Part shown: one piece after another, positions 1 through 11,100 of the stretch | How the letters are laid out: every line of letters starts with the position of its first letter | Position numbering within the stretch: position 1 is the stretch's first letter | NCBI GenBank assembly: GCA_963855995.1 | Contig: OY979717.1 | Coordinates: 32,596,297-32,660,296, forward strand | Length of the DNA stretch: 64,000 bases | DNA from: Muricea muricata | Lineage: Eukaryota > Cnidaria > Anthozoa > Malacalcyonacea > Plexauridae | Reading direction: 5' to 3' | The notes under the pieces: generated by a model | Database searches by the model: none | What the model saw: only the letters and a program-made list of their open reading frames with translations | What the model was told of the DNA's origin: nothing | Program-made: the position numbers and the translations under genes

Positions 1-153
1 AACTTTCTTTAAACCTGAAAAAAATCGTCTTACAATCATCAAAATCGCGTTTTAAGCGCTCTAGAAATGATTTGAGCTATAAAACTTGTGGAGTTTACCA
101 ACTAATAATTGCTGTCTTAAATCAATAACGGCGACGTTTTAGAGCTTAAAGTC
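1..153 (+). repeat. Partial monomer at left edge (E-type tail)
   Basis: This is the distal half of a monomer cut by the window edge. It carries the E signature aaaatcgtctt and the tail gagctataaaac with acttgtggag, the same tail that ends the E monomer at 1440. The array therefore continues to the left. Confidence 0.93.
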
Positions 154-158
154 ATGTT

Positions 159-377
159 TTGTGTGCTTATGTTATCGAGGGTAGCGCAATGATATACTGC
201 AATAACGGAACAAAAAGAGACCTTCTTATTGGAAATTTAAGATCTTACTACGTCCGAAATCATGTTTTCGGCACTCAAACCAACAGGATAAGAGAAAAAA
301 CATGTCAAAATGAGAAATCTATAACTTTCTTTAACCTGAAAAAAAGTTTACTTAGAATCATTAAAATCGCGTTTTAA
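159..377 (+). other. Recurring 72-codon open frame, probably not a gene
   Basis: Most monomers contain this frame. It starts with TTG inside the ATGTTTTG box and ends at TAA in the GTTTTAAGC of S3. The first in-frame ATG is at codon 11 (189 here), leaving 62 codons. The predicted peptide is basic and rich in Asn, Lys and Ile, with no domain, signal peptide or membrane segment I recognise. Substitutions between monomers change amino acids freely. Y, Z and the A copies at 39719 and 41327 carry TGA (gtctga). Monomers 14307 and 15593 have a frameshift, 37468 has TAA, and 47445, 57426 and 60004 have stops upstream of the ATG. E, Y and similar types lack the internal ATG (gcgcattg). The frame is most simply an accident copied by the satellite. 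Confidence 0.85.
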
Positions 378-475
378 GCGCTCTAGAAGTGATTTGAGCT
401 TAAAAACTTGTTGAATTTACCAGTTAATATTTGCTGTCTTAAATCAATAACGGCGACGTTTTAGAGCTTAAAATC

Positions 476-583
476 ATGTTTTGTGTGCTTATGTTATCGA
501 GTTGAGCGCAATGATATGCTACAATAACGGAACAAAAAGAGACCTTCTAATTGGAAATTTAAGATCTTACCACGTCCGAAATC
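476..583 (+). repeat. Subunit S1 of the monomer (108 bp)
   Basis: First of three diverged subunits. It starts ATGTTTT and ends CGAAATC. Against S2 its first 59 bases match at 34 positions with no gap (hand alignment), well above the chance level for this base composition. It holds the most conserved stretch of the monomer, from the A5 tract through ttggaa to the BglII palindrome. Confidence 0.8.
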
Positions 584-690
584 ATGTTTTCGGCACTCAA
601 ACTATCAGGATAAGCGAAACAACATGTCAAAATGAGAAACCTATAATTTTCTTTAACCTGAAAAAAAGTTTACTTAGAATCATTAAAATC
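584..690 (+). repeat. Subunit S2 of the monomer (107 bp)
   Basis: Second subunit, starting ATGTTTT and ending TTAAAATC. The stretch 621-648 matches S3 at 727-754 in 20 of 28 positions without a gap, at almost the same offset in each subunit (37 and 36). It contains the A7 tract in which several array rearrangements can be placed. Confidence 0.8.
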
Positions 691-796
691 GCGTTTTAAG
701 AGCTCTAGAAGTGATTTGAGCTTAAAAACTTGTTTAATTTACAAACTAATAATTGCTGTCTTAAATCAATAACGTGACGTTTTAGAGCTTAAAATC
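691..796 (+). repeat. Subunit S3 of the monomer (106 bp)
   Basis: Third subunit, starting GCGTTTT and ending TTAAAATC. It matches S2 strongly around 727-754, and it matches S1 around the shared TTGAGC (715-720 against 507-512) with one gap. It is the most variable third between subfamilies: tails differ as agagctc, agcgctc or agccctag, and as aataattgctg or aaaagtatccg. Confidence 0.78.
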
Positions 797-1761
797 ATGT
801 TTTGTGTGCTTATGTTATCGAGTTGAGCGCAATGATATACTGCAATAACAGAACAAAAAGAGACCTTTTAATTGGAAATTTAAGATCTTACCACGTCCGA
901 AATCATGTTTTCGGGACTCAAACCATCGAAATTAGCGAAACAACATGTCAAAATGAGAAACCTATAACTTTCTTTAACCTGAAAAAAAGTTTACTTAGAA
1001 TCATTAAAATCGCGTTTTAAGAGCTCTAGAAGTGATTTGAGCTTAAAAACTTGTTTAATTTACAAACTAATAATTGCTGTCTTAAATCAATAACGTGACG
1101 TTTTAGAGCTTAAAATCATGTTTTGTGTGCTTATGTTATCGAGTGGAGCGCAATGATATACTGCAATAACGGAACAAAAAGAGACCTTTTAATTGGAAAT
1201 TTAAGATCTTACCACGTCCGAAATCATGTTTTCGGCACTCAAACCATCGAAATTAGCGAAATAACATGTCAATATGAGAAACCTATAACTTTCTTTAACC
1301 TGAAAAAAATTTTACTTAGAATCATTAAAATCGCGTTTTAAGCGCTCTAGAAGTTATTTGAGCGGGAAAACTTGTTGAATTTCCCAACTAAAAGTATCCG
1401 TCTTAAATCAATAACGGCGACGTTTTAGAGTTTAAATTCATGTTTTGTGTGCTTATGTTATCGAGTTGAGCGCATTGATATACTACAATAACGGAACAAA
1501 AAGAGACCTTCCAATTGGAAATTTAAGAGCTTACCACGTCCGAAATCATGTTTTCGGGACTCAAACTGTCGAAATTAGCGAAACAACATGTCAAGATGAG
1601 AAACCTATAACTTTCTTTAAACCTGAAAAAAATCGTCTTACAATCATCAAAATCGCGTTTTAAGCGCTCTAGAAATGATTTGAGCTATAAAACTTGTGGA
1701 GTTTACCAACTAATAATTGCTGTCTTAAATCAATAACGGCGACGTTTTAGAGCTTAAAGTC

Positions 1762-2726
1762 ATGTTTTGTGTGCTTATGTTATCGAGGGTAGCGCAATGA
1801 TATACTGCAATAACGGAACAAAAAGAGACCTTCTTATTGGAAATTTAAGATCTTACTACGTCCGAAATCATGTTTTCGGCACTCAAACCAACAGGATAAG
1901 AGAAAAAACATGTCAAAATGAGAAATCTATAACTTTCTTTAACCTGAAAAAAAGTTTACTTAGAATCATTAAAATCGCGTTTTAAGCGCTCTAGAAGTGA
2001 TTTGAGCTTAAAAACTTGTTGAATTTACCAGTTAATAATTGCTGTCTTAAATCAATAACGGCGACGTTTTAGAGCTTAAAATCATGTTTTGTGTGCTTAT
2101 GTTATCGAGTTGAGCGCAATGATATGCTACAATAACGGAACAAAAAGAGACCTTCTAATTGGAAATTTAAGATCTTACCACGTCCGAAATCATGTTTTCG
2201 GCACTCAAACTATCAGGATAAGCGAAACAACATGTCAAAATGAGAAACCTATAATTTTCTTTAACCTGAAAAAAAGTTTACTTAGAATCATTAAAATCGC
2301 GTTTTAAGAGCTCTAGAAGTGATTTGAGCTTAAAAACTTGTTTAATTTACAAACTAATAATTGCTGTCTTAAATCAATAACGTGACGTTTTAGAGCTTAA
2401 AATCATGTTTTGTGTGCTTATGTTATCGAGTTGAGCGCAATGATATACTGCAATAACAGAACAAAAAGAGACCTTTTAATTGGAAATTTAAGATCTTACC
2501 ACGTCCGAAATCATGTTTTCGGGACTCAAACCATCGAAATTAGCGAAACAACATGTCAAGATGAGAAACCTATAACTTTCTTTAAACCTGAAAAAAATCG
2601 TCTTACAATCATCAAAATCGCGTTTTAAGCGCTCTAGAAATGATTTGAGCTATAAAACTTGTGGAGTTTACCAACTAATAATTGCTGTCTTAAATCAATA
2701 ACGGCGACGTTTTAGAGCTTAAAGTC
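1762..2726 (+). repeat. A-B-C/E trimer, copy 1 (965 bp)
   Basis: Three-monomer unit repeated immediately at 2727-3691. By eye the two copies differ mainly at the end of the third monomer (gagctataaaac against gagctttaaaac, and aattgctg against aatttctg). Confidence 0.88.
2405..2726 (+). repeat. Chimeric monomer C/E
   Basis: The 5' part is C (aacagaac, and aaccatcga ending at 2533 with C-specific bases). The 3' part is E (tcaagatgag from 2560, then aaaatcgtctt). The crossover falls in the shared stretch 2534-2559. A single deletion of about two monomers between C and E in A-B-C-D-E gives exactly A-B-C/E. The same chimera recurs at 3370, 9162, 16557, 17846, 26529, 26851 and 28781, so it arose once and was then amplified. 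Confidence 0.85.
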
Positions 2727-3691
2727 ATGTTTTGTGTGCTTATGTTATCGAGGGTAGCGCAATGATATACTGCAATAACGGAACAAAAAGAGACCTTCTT
2801 ATTGGAAATTTAAGATCTTACTACGTCCGAAATCATGTTTTCGGCACTCAAACCAACAGGATAAGAGAAAAAACATGTCAAAATGAGAAATCTATAACTT
2901 TCTTTAACCTGAAAAAAAGTTTACTTAGAATCATTAAAATCGCGTTTTAAGCGCTCTAGAAGTGATTTGAGCTTAAAAACTTGTTGAATTTACCAGTTAA
3001 TAATTGCTGTCTTAAATCAATAACGGCGACGTTTTAGAGCTTAAAATCATGTTTTGTGTGCTTATGTTATCGAGTTGAGCGCAATGATATGCTACAATAA
3101 CGGAACAAAAAGAGACCTTCTAATTGGAAATTTAAGATCTTACCACGTCCGAAATCATGTTTTCGGCACTCAAACTATCAGGATAAGCGAAACAACATGT
3201 CAAAATGAGAAACCTATAATTTTCTTTAACCTGAAAAAAAGTTTACTTAGAATCATTAAAATCGCGTTTTAAGAGCTCTAGAAGTGATTTGAGCTTAAAA
3301 ACTTGTTTAATTTACAAACTAATAATTGCTGTCTTAAATCAATAACGTGACGTTTTAGAGCTTAAAATCATGTTTTGTGTGCTTATGTTATCGAGTTGAG
3401 CGCAATGATATACTGCAATAACAGAACAAAAAGAGACCTTTTAATTGGAAATTTAAGATCTTACCACGTCCGAAATCATGTTTTCGGGACTCAAACCATC
3501 GAAATTAGCGAAACAACATGTCAAGATGAGAAACCTATAACTTTCTTTAAACCTGAAAAAAATCGTCTTACAATCATCAAAATCGCGTTTTAAGCGCTCT
3601 AGAAATGATTTGAGCTTTAAAACTTGTGGAGTTTACCAACTAATAATTTCTGTCTTAAATCAATAACGGCGACGTTTTAGAGCTTAAAGTC
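2727..3691 (+). repeat. A-B-C/E trimer, copy 2 (965 bp)
   Basis: Tandem partner of the unit at 1762. It is followed by an F monomer rather than another A, and its changed tail is the one normally found in front of F (as at 9162 and 16557). The distal end therefore records a switch of neighbour. Confidence 0.88.
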
Positions 3692-3696
3692 ATGTT

Positions 3697-3990
3697 TTGT
3701 GTGCTTATGTTATCGAGGGTAGCGAAATGATATACTGCAATAACGGAACAAAAAGAGACCTTCTAATTGGAAATTTAAGATCTTACTACGTCCGAAATCA
3801 TGTTTTCGGCACTCAAACCAACAGGATAAGAGAAAAAACATGTCAAAATGAGAAATCTATAACTTTCTTTAAACCTGAAAAAAGTCGTCATTTACAATCA
3901 TCAAAATCGCGTTTTAAGCGCTCTAGAAATTATTTGAGCTTGAAAAATTGTTGTATTTACCAACTAATAATTGCTGTCTTAAATCAATAA
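3697..3990 (+). other. 97-codon extension of the same frame in F-type monomers
   Basis: The F tail gtcgtcattta shifts the frame so that the S3 TAA is bypassed and reading continues to the TAA in tcaataacgg. The same longer frame occurs at 4663, 9489, 16884, 18173, 29108, 32327 and 58399. Similar extensions of 84-96 codons arise where one A has been lost from the A-tract (29754, 38116, 44549) or where the tail is H/F-like (58075). The extra residues are read from a different frame of the same repeat, which argues against a coding role. Confidence 0.8.
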
Positions 3991-4015
3991 CGGCGACGTT
4001 TTAGAGCTTAAAGTC

Positions 4016-4981
4016 ATGTTTTGTGTGCTTATGTTATCGAGCGTAGCGCAATGATATACTGCAATAACGGAACAAAAAGAGACCTTCCAATTGGAAATTT
4101 AAGATCTTACCACGTCCGAAATCATGTTTTCGGCACTCAAACTATCAGGATAAGCGAAACAACATGTCAAAATGAGAAACCTATAACTTTCTTTAACCTG
4201 AAAAAAAGTTTACTTAGAATCATTAAAATCGCGTTTTAAGCGCCCTAGAAGTGATTTGAGCGGAAAAACTTGTTGAATTTACCAACTAAAAGTATCCGTC
4301 TTAAATCAATAACGGCGACGTTTTAGAGCTTAAATCATGTTTTGTGTGCTTATGTTATCGAGTTGAGCGCAATGATATACTACAATAACGGAACAAAAAG
4401 AGACCTTCTAATTGGAAATTTAAGATCTTACCACGTCCGAAATCATGTTTTCGGCACTCAAACTATCAGGATAAGCGAAACAACATGTCAAAATGAGAAA
4501 CCTATAACTTTCTTTAACCTGAAAAAAAGTTTACTTAGAATCATTAAAATCGCGTTTTAAGAGCTCTAGAAGTGATTTGAGCTTAAAAACTTGTTTAATT
4601 TACAAACTAATAATTGCTGTCTTAAATCAATAACGTGACGTTTTAGAGCTTAAAATCATGTTTTGTGTGCTTATGTTATCGAGTGGAGCGCAATGATATA
4701 CTGCAATAACGGAACAAAAAGAGACCTTTTAATTGGAAATTTAAGATCTTACTACGTCCGAAATCATGTTTTCGGCACTCAAACCAACAGGATAAGAGAA
4801 AAAACATGTCAAAATGAGAAATCTATAACTTTCTTTAAACCTGAAAAAAGTCGTCATTTACAATCATCAAAATCGCGTTTTAAGCGCTCTAGAAATTATT
4901 TGAGCTTGAAAAATTGTTGTATTTACCAACTAATAATTGCTGTCTTAAATCAATAACGGCGACGTTTTAGAGCTTAAAGTC
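4016..4981 (+). repeat. G-H-D/F trimer (966 bp) with chimeric third monomer
   Basis: G-H is repeated at 4982-5623. In the first copy the third monomer (4658) has a D head (gtggagcgc, ccttttaatt to 4729) joined to an F body and tail (tactacg from 4753, gtcgtcattta, 324 bp). In the second copy the third monomer (5624) is a plain D. The unit is explained by tandem duplication with the junction at 4730-4752, joining the D that follows G-H to the F that precedes G-H at 3692. Confidence 0.83.
4085..4109. other. Twin palindrome in S1 (G-type monomer)
   Basis: A perfect 12-bp palindrome TTCCAATTGGAA (4085-4096) is followed after 3 bp by a perfect 10-bp palindrome TAAGATCTTA (4100-4109). All G monomers carry both. 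Most other types have ttctaattggaa, which spoils one base pair of the first. E types keep the first in several copies but have taagagctta in the second. The segment ttggaaatttaagatctta is among the least variable parts of the monomer. It could be a protein-binding site, but that is inference. Confidence 0.6.
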
Positions 4982-7900
4982 ATGTTTTGTGTGCTTATGT
5001 TATCGAGCGTAGCGCAATGATATACTGCAATAACGGAACAAAAAGAGACCTTCCAATTGGAAATTTAAGATCTTACCACGTCCGAAATCATGTTTTCGGC
5101 ACTCAAACTATCAGGATAAGCGAAACAACATGTCAAAATGAGAAACCTATAACTTTCTTTAACCTGAAAAAAAGTTTACTTAGAATCATTAAAATCGCGT
5201 TTTAAGCGCCCTAGAAGTGATTTGAGCGGAAAAACTTGTTGAATTTACCAACTAAAAGTATCCGTCTTAAATCAATAACGGCGACGTTTTAGAGCTTAAA
5301 TCATGTTTTGTGTGCTTATGTTATCGAGTTGAGCGCAATGATATACTACAATAACGGAACAAAAAGAGACCTTCTAATTGGAAATTTAAGATCTTACCAC
5401 GTCCGAAATCATGTTTTCGGCACTCAAACTATCAGGATAAGCGAAACAACATGTCAAAATGAGAAACCTATAACTTTCTTTAACCTGAAAAAAAGTTTAC
5501 TTAGAATCATTAAAATCGCGTTTTAAGAGCTCTAGAAGTGATTTGAGCTTAAAAACTTGTTTAATTTACAAACTAATAATTGCTGTCTTAAATCAATAAC
5601 GTGACGTTTTAGAGCTTAAAATCATGTTTTGTGTGCTTATGTTATCGAGTGGAGCGCAATGATATACTGCAATAACGGAACAAAAAGAGACCTTTTAATT
5701 GGAAATTTAAGATCTTACCACGTCCGAAATCATGTTTTCGGCACTCAAACCATCGAAATTAGCGAAATAACATGTCAATATGAGAAACCTATAACTTTCT
5801 TTAACCTGAAAAAAATTTTACTTAGAATCATTAAAATCGCGTTTTAAGCGCTCTAGAAGTTATTTGAGCGGGAAAACTTGTTGAATTTCCCAACTAAAAG
5901 TATCCGTCTTAAATCAATAACGGCGACGTTTTAGAGTTTAAATTCATGTTTTTTGTGCTTATGTTATCGAGTTGAGCGCATTGATATACTACAATAACGG
6001 AACAAAAAGAGACCTTCCAATTGGAAATTTAAGAGCTTACCACGTCCGAAATCATGTTTTCGGGACTCAAACTGTCGAAATTAGCGAAACAACATGTCAA
6101 GATGAGAAACCTATAACTTTCTTTAAACCTGAAAAAAATCGTCTTACAATCATCAAAATCGCGTTTTAAGCGCTCTAGAAATGATTTGAGCTATAAAACT
6201 TGTGGAGTTTACCAACTAATAATTGCTGTCTTAAATCAATAACGGCGACGTTTTAGAGCTTAAAGTCATGTTTTGTGTGCTTATGTTATCGAGGGTAGCG
6301 CAATGATATACTGCAATAACGGAACAAAAAGAGACCTTCTTATTGGAAATTTAAGATCTTACTACGTCCGAAATCATGTTTTCGGCACTCAAACCAACAG
6401 GATAAGAGAAAAAACATGTCAAAATGAGAAATCTATAACTTTCTTTAACCTGAAAAAAAGTTTACTTAGAATCATTAAAATCGCGTTTTAAGCGCTCTAG
6501 AAGTGATTTGAGCTTAAAAACTTGTTGAATTTACCAGTTAATAATTGCTGTCTTAAATCAATAACGGCGACGTTTTAGAGCTTAAAATCATGTTTTGTGT
6601 GCTTATGTTATCGAGTTGAGCGCAATGATATGCTACAATAACGGAACAAAAAGAGACCTTCTAATTGGAAATTTAAGATCTTACCACGTCCGAAATCATG
6701 TTTTCGGCACTCAAACTATCAGGATAAGCGAAACAACATGTCAAAATGAGAAACCTATAATTTTCTTTAACCTGAAAAAAAGTTTACTTAGAATCATTAA
6801 AATCGCGTTTTAAGAGCTCTAGAAGTGATTTGAGCTTAAAAACTTGTTTAATTTACAAACTAATAATTGCTGTCTTAAATCAATAACGTGACGTTTTAGA
6901 GCTTAAAATCATGTTTTGTGTGCTTATGTTATCGAGTTGAGCGCAATGATATACTGCAATAACAGAACAAAAAGAGACCTTTTAATTGGAAATTTAAGAT
7001 CTTACCACGTCCGAAATCATGTTTTCGGGACTCAAACCATCGAAATTAGCGAAACAACATGTCAAAATGAGAAACCTATAACTTTCTTTAACCTGAAAAA
7101 AAGTTTACTTAGAATCATTAAAATCGCGTTTTAAGAGCTCTAGAAGTGATTTGAGCTTAAAAACTTGTTTAATTTACAAACTAATAATTGCTGTCTTAAA
7201 TCAATAACGTGACGTTTTAGAGCTTAAAATCATGTTTTGTGTGCTTATGTTATCGAGTGGAGCGCAATGATATACTGCAATAACGGAACAAAAAGAGACC
7301 TTTTAATTGGAAATTTAAGATCTTACCACGTCCGAAATCATGTTTTCGGCACTCAAACCATCGAAATTAGCGAAATAACATGTCAATATGAGAAACCTAT
7401 AACTTTCTTTAACCTGAAAAAAAGTTTACTTAGAATCATTAAAATCGCGTTTTAAGCACTCTAGAAGTGATTTGAGCGGAAAAACTTGTTGAATTTACCA
7501 ACTAAAAGTATCCGTCTTAAATCAATAACGGCGACGTTTTAGAGCTTAAAATCATGTTTTGTGTGCTTATGTTATCGAGTTGAGCGCAATGATATACTAC
7601 AATAACGGAACAAAAAGAGACCTTCTAATTGGAAATTTAAGATCTTACCACGTCCGAAATCATGTTTTCGGCACTCAAACTATCAGGATAAGCGAAACAA
7701 CATGTCAAAATGAGAAACCTATAATTTTCTTTAACCTGAAAAAAAGTTTACTTAGAATCATTAAAATCGCGTTTTAAGAGCTCTAGAAGTGATTTGAGCT
7801 TAAAAACTTGTTTAATTTACAAACTAATAATTGCTGTCTTAAATCAATAACGTGACGTTTTAGAGCTTAAAATCATGTTTTGTGTGCTTATGTTATCGAG

Positions 7901-8196
7901 TGGAGCGCAATGATATACTGCAATAACGGAACAAAAAGAGACCTTTTAATTGGAAATTTAAGATCTTACCACGTCCGAAATCATGTTTTCGGCACTCAAA
8001 CCATCGAAATTAGCGAAATAACATGTCAATATGAGAAACCTATAACTTTCTTTAACCTGAAAAAAATTTTACTTAGAATCATTAAAATCGCGTTTTAAGC
8101 GCTCTAGAAGTTATTTGAGCGGGAAAACTTGTTGAATTTCCCAACTAAAAGTATCCGTCTTAAATCAATAACGGCGACGTTTTAGAGTTTAAAATC

Positions 8197-11100
8197 ATGT
8201 TTTGTGTGCTTATGTTATCGAGTTGAGCGCATTGATATACTACAATAACGGAACAAAAAGAGACCTTCCAATTGGAAATTTAAGAGCTTACCACGTCCGA
8301 AATCATGTTTTCGGGACTCAAACTGTCGAAATTAGCGAAACAACATGTCAAGATGAGAAACCTATAACTTTCTTTAAACCTGAAAAAAATCGTCTTACAA
8401 TCATCAAAATCGCGTTTTAAGCGCTCTAGAAATGATTTGAGCTATAAAACTTGTGGAGTTTACCAACTAATAATTGCTGTCTTAAATCAATAACGGCGAC
8501 GTTTTAGAGCTTAAAGTCATGTTTTGTGTGCTTATGTTATCGAGGGTAGCGCAATGATATACTGCAATAACGGAACAAAAAGAGACCTTCTTATTGGAAA
8601 TTTAAGATCTTACTACGTCCGAAATCATGTTTTCGGCACTCAAACCAACAGGATAAGAGAAAAAACATGTCAAAATGAGAAATCTATAACTTTCTTTAAC
8701 CTGAAAAAAAGTTTATTTAGAATCATTAAAATCGCGTTTTAAGCGCTCTAGAAGTGATTTGAGCTTAAAAACTTGTTGAATTTACCAACTAATAATTGCT
8801 GTCTTAAATCAATAACGGCGACGTTTTAGAGCTTAAAATCATGTTTTGTGTGCTTATGTTATCGAGTTGAGCGCAATGATATACTACAATAACGGAACAA
8901 AAAGAGACCTTCTAATTGGAAATTTAAGATCTTACCACGTCCGAAATCATGTTTTCGGCACTCAAACTATCAGGATAAGCGAAACAACATGTCAAAATGA
9001 GAAACCTATAATTTTCTTTAACCTAAAAAAAAGTTTACTTAGAATCATTAAAATCGCGTTTTAAGAGCTCTAGAAGTGACTTGAGCTTAAAAACTTGTTT
9101 AATTTACCAACTAATAATTGCTGTCTTAAATCAATAACGTGACGTTTTAGAGCTTAAAATCATGTTTTGTGTGCTTATGTTATCGAGTTGAGCGCAATGA
9201 TATACTGCAATAACAGAACAAAAAGAGACCTTTTAATTGGAAATTTAAGATCTTACCACGTCCGAAATCATGTTTTCGGGACTCAAACCATCGAAATTAG
9301 CGAAACAACATGTCAAGATGAGAAACCTATAACTTTCTTTAAACCTGAAAAAAATCGTCTTACAATCATCAAAATCGCGTTTTAAGCGCTCTAGAAATGA
9401 TTTGAGCTTTAAAACTTGTGGAGTTTACCAACTAATAATTTCTGTCTTAAATCAATAACGGCGACGTTTTAGAGCTTAAAGTCATGTTTTGTGTGCTTAT
9501 GTTATCGAGGGTAGCGAAATGATATACTGCAATCACGGAACAAAAAGAGACCTTCTAATTGGAAATTTAAGATCTTACTACGTCCGAAATCATGTTTTCG
9601 GCACTCAAACCAACAGGATAAGAGAAAAAACATGTCAAAATGAGAAATCTATAACTTTCTTTAAACCTGAAAAAAGTCATCATTTACAATCATCAAAATC
9701 GCGTTTTAAGCGCTCTAGAAATTATTTGAGCTTAAAAACTTGTTGTATTTACCAACTAATAATTGCTGTCTTAAATCAATAACGGCGCCGTTTTAGAGCT
9801 TAAAGTCATGTTTTGTGTGCTTATGTTATCGAGCGTAGCGCAATGATATACTGCAATAACGGAACAAAAAGAGACCTTCCAATTGGAAATTTAAGATCTT
9901 ACCACGTCCGAAATCATGTTTTCGGCACTCAAACTATCAGGATAAGCGAAACAACATGTCAAAATGAGAAACCTATAACTTTCTTTAACCTGAAAAAAAG
10001 TTTACTTAGAATCATTAAAATCGCGTTTTAAGCGCCCTAGAAGTGATTTGAGCGGAAAAACTTGTTGAATTTACCAACTAAAAGTATCCGTCTTAAATCA
10101 ATAACGGCGACGTTTTAGAGCTTAAAATCATGTTTTGTGTGCTTATGTTATCGAGTTGAGCGCAATGATATACTACAATAACGGAAAAAAAAGAGACCTT
10201 CTAATTGGAAATTTAAGATCTTACCACGTCCGAAATCATGTTTTCGGCACTCAAAGTATCAGGATAAGCGAAATAACATGTCAAAATGAGAAACCTATAA
10301 TTTTCTTTAACCTGAAAAAAAGTTTACTTAGAATCATTAAAATCGCGTTTTAAGAGCTCTAGAAGTGATTTGAATTTAAAAACTTGTTGAATTTACCAAC
10401 TAATAATTGCTGTCTTAAATCAATAACCGGACGTTTTAGAGCTTAAAATCATGTTTTGTGTGCTTATGTTATCGAGTTGAGCACAATTATATACTACAAT
10501 AACGGAACAAAAAGAGACCTTCTAATTGGAAATTTAAGATCTTACTACGTCCGAAATCATGTTTTCGGCACTCAAACCATCAGGATAAGCGAAACAACAT
10601 GTCAAAATGAGAAACCTATAACTTTCTTTAACCTTAAAAAAAGTTTACTTAAAAGCATTAAAATCGCGTTTTAAGCGCTCTAGAAATGATTTGAGCTTTA
10701 AAACTTGTGGAGTTTACCAACTAATAATTGCTGTCTTAAATCAATAACGGCGACGTTTTAGAGCTTAAAGTCATGTTTTGTGTGCCTATGTTATCGAGGG
10801 TAGCGCAATGATATACTGCAATAACGGAACAAAAAGAGACCTTCTTATTGGAAATTTAAGATCTTACTACGTCCGAAATCATGTTTTCGGCACTCAAACC
10901 AACAGGATAAGAGAAAAAACATGTCAAAATGAGAAATCTATAACTTTCTTTAACCTGAAAAAAAGTTTACTTAGAATCATTAAAATCGCGTTTTAAGCGC
11001 TCTAGAAGTGATTTGAGCTAAAAAACTTGTTGAATTTACCAACTAATAATTGCTGTCTTAAATCAATAACCGGACGTTTTAGAGCTTAAAATCATGTTTT

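Larger units (their letters stand above)
476..796 (+). repeat. Representative 321-bp monomer (B type)
   Basis: Chosen as reference because it has the common 321-bp length. It has about 101 G+C in 321 bases (hand count, about 32%) and 11 CpG. Landmarks in order are the ATGTTTTG head at 476, an A-tract near 533-537, the box ttggaa with the palindrome taagatctta, a second ATGTTTT head at 584, an A7 tract near 660-667, a third head GCGTTTT at 691, a SacI/XbaI pair gagctctaga, and a final GTTTTAGAGCTT before the next monomer. The monomer phase is arbitrary. Confidence 0.95.
154..1761 (+). repeat. A-B-C-D-E pentamer (1608 bp)
   Basis: Five distinct subfamilies in a row, followed at 1762 by another A-B. 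This looks like the fullest form of the left-hand higher-order unit, since shorter units nearby can be derived from it by deletion. A and B here are nearly identical to A and B at 1762-2404; one visible difference is cagttaatatttg at about 421 against cagttaataattg. Confidence 0.82.
154..10450 (+). repeat. Zone 1: A-B-C-D-E pentamer and derivatives
   Basis: Monomer starts and types: 154 A, 476 B, 797 C, 1118 D, 1440 E, 1762 A, 2084 B, 2405 C/E, 2727 A, 3049 B, 3370 C/E, 3692 F, 4016 G, 4337 H, 4658 D/F, 4982 G, 5303 H, 5624 D, 5946 E, 6268 A, 6590 B, 6911 C, 7232 D (with aaaaaaagttta), 7554 B, 7875 D, 8197 E, 8519 A, 8841 B, 9162 C/E, 9484 F, 9808 G, 10130 Hk. D-E-A-B at 1118-2404 recurs at 5624-6910, 4506 bp later. 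The second copy is nearly identical, with one change turning the head into ATGTTTTTTG at 5946. Confidence 0.88.

Noticed and set aside
541..565. cttctaattggaa as a possible CENP-B box
   Set aside because: It shares ttggaa with the box but lacks the essential CGGG part and has different spacing after ttc. It does not meet the known core motif.
691..710. Hairpin or terminator at the S3 head (ttttaagagctctagaa)
   Set aside because: Only the 8-bp core agagctct is a palindrome and it is lost in most subfamilies (agcgctc, agccctag). There is no stable stem followed by a T-tract.
476..796. Monomer length as exactly two nucleosomes
   Set aside because: About 322 bp is close to twice 161, but this is a common satellite size, and the 107-bp substructure does not match a nucleosome unit. 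No positional evidence is visible in sequence alone.
779..804. GTTTTAGAGCTT at the monomer end resembles the start of a type II CRISPR repeat
   Set aside because: Only about 11 bases match, the period is about 322 bp with no variable spacers, and no cas genes are present. The likeness is chance.
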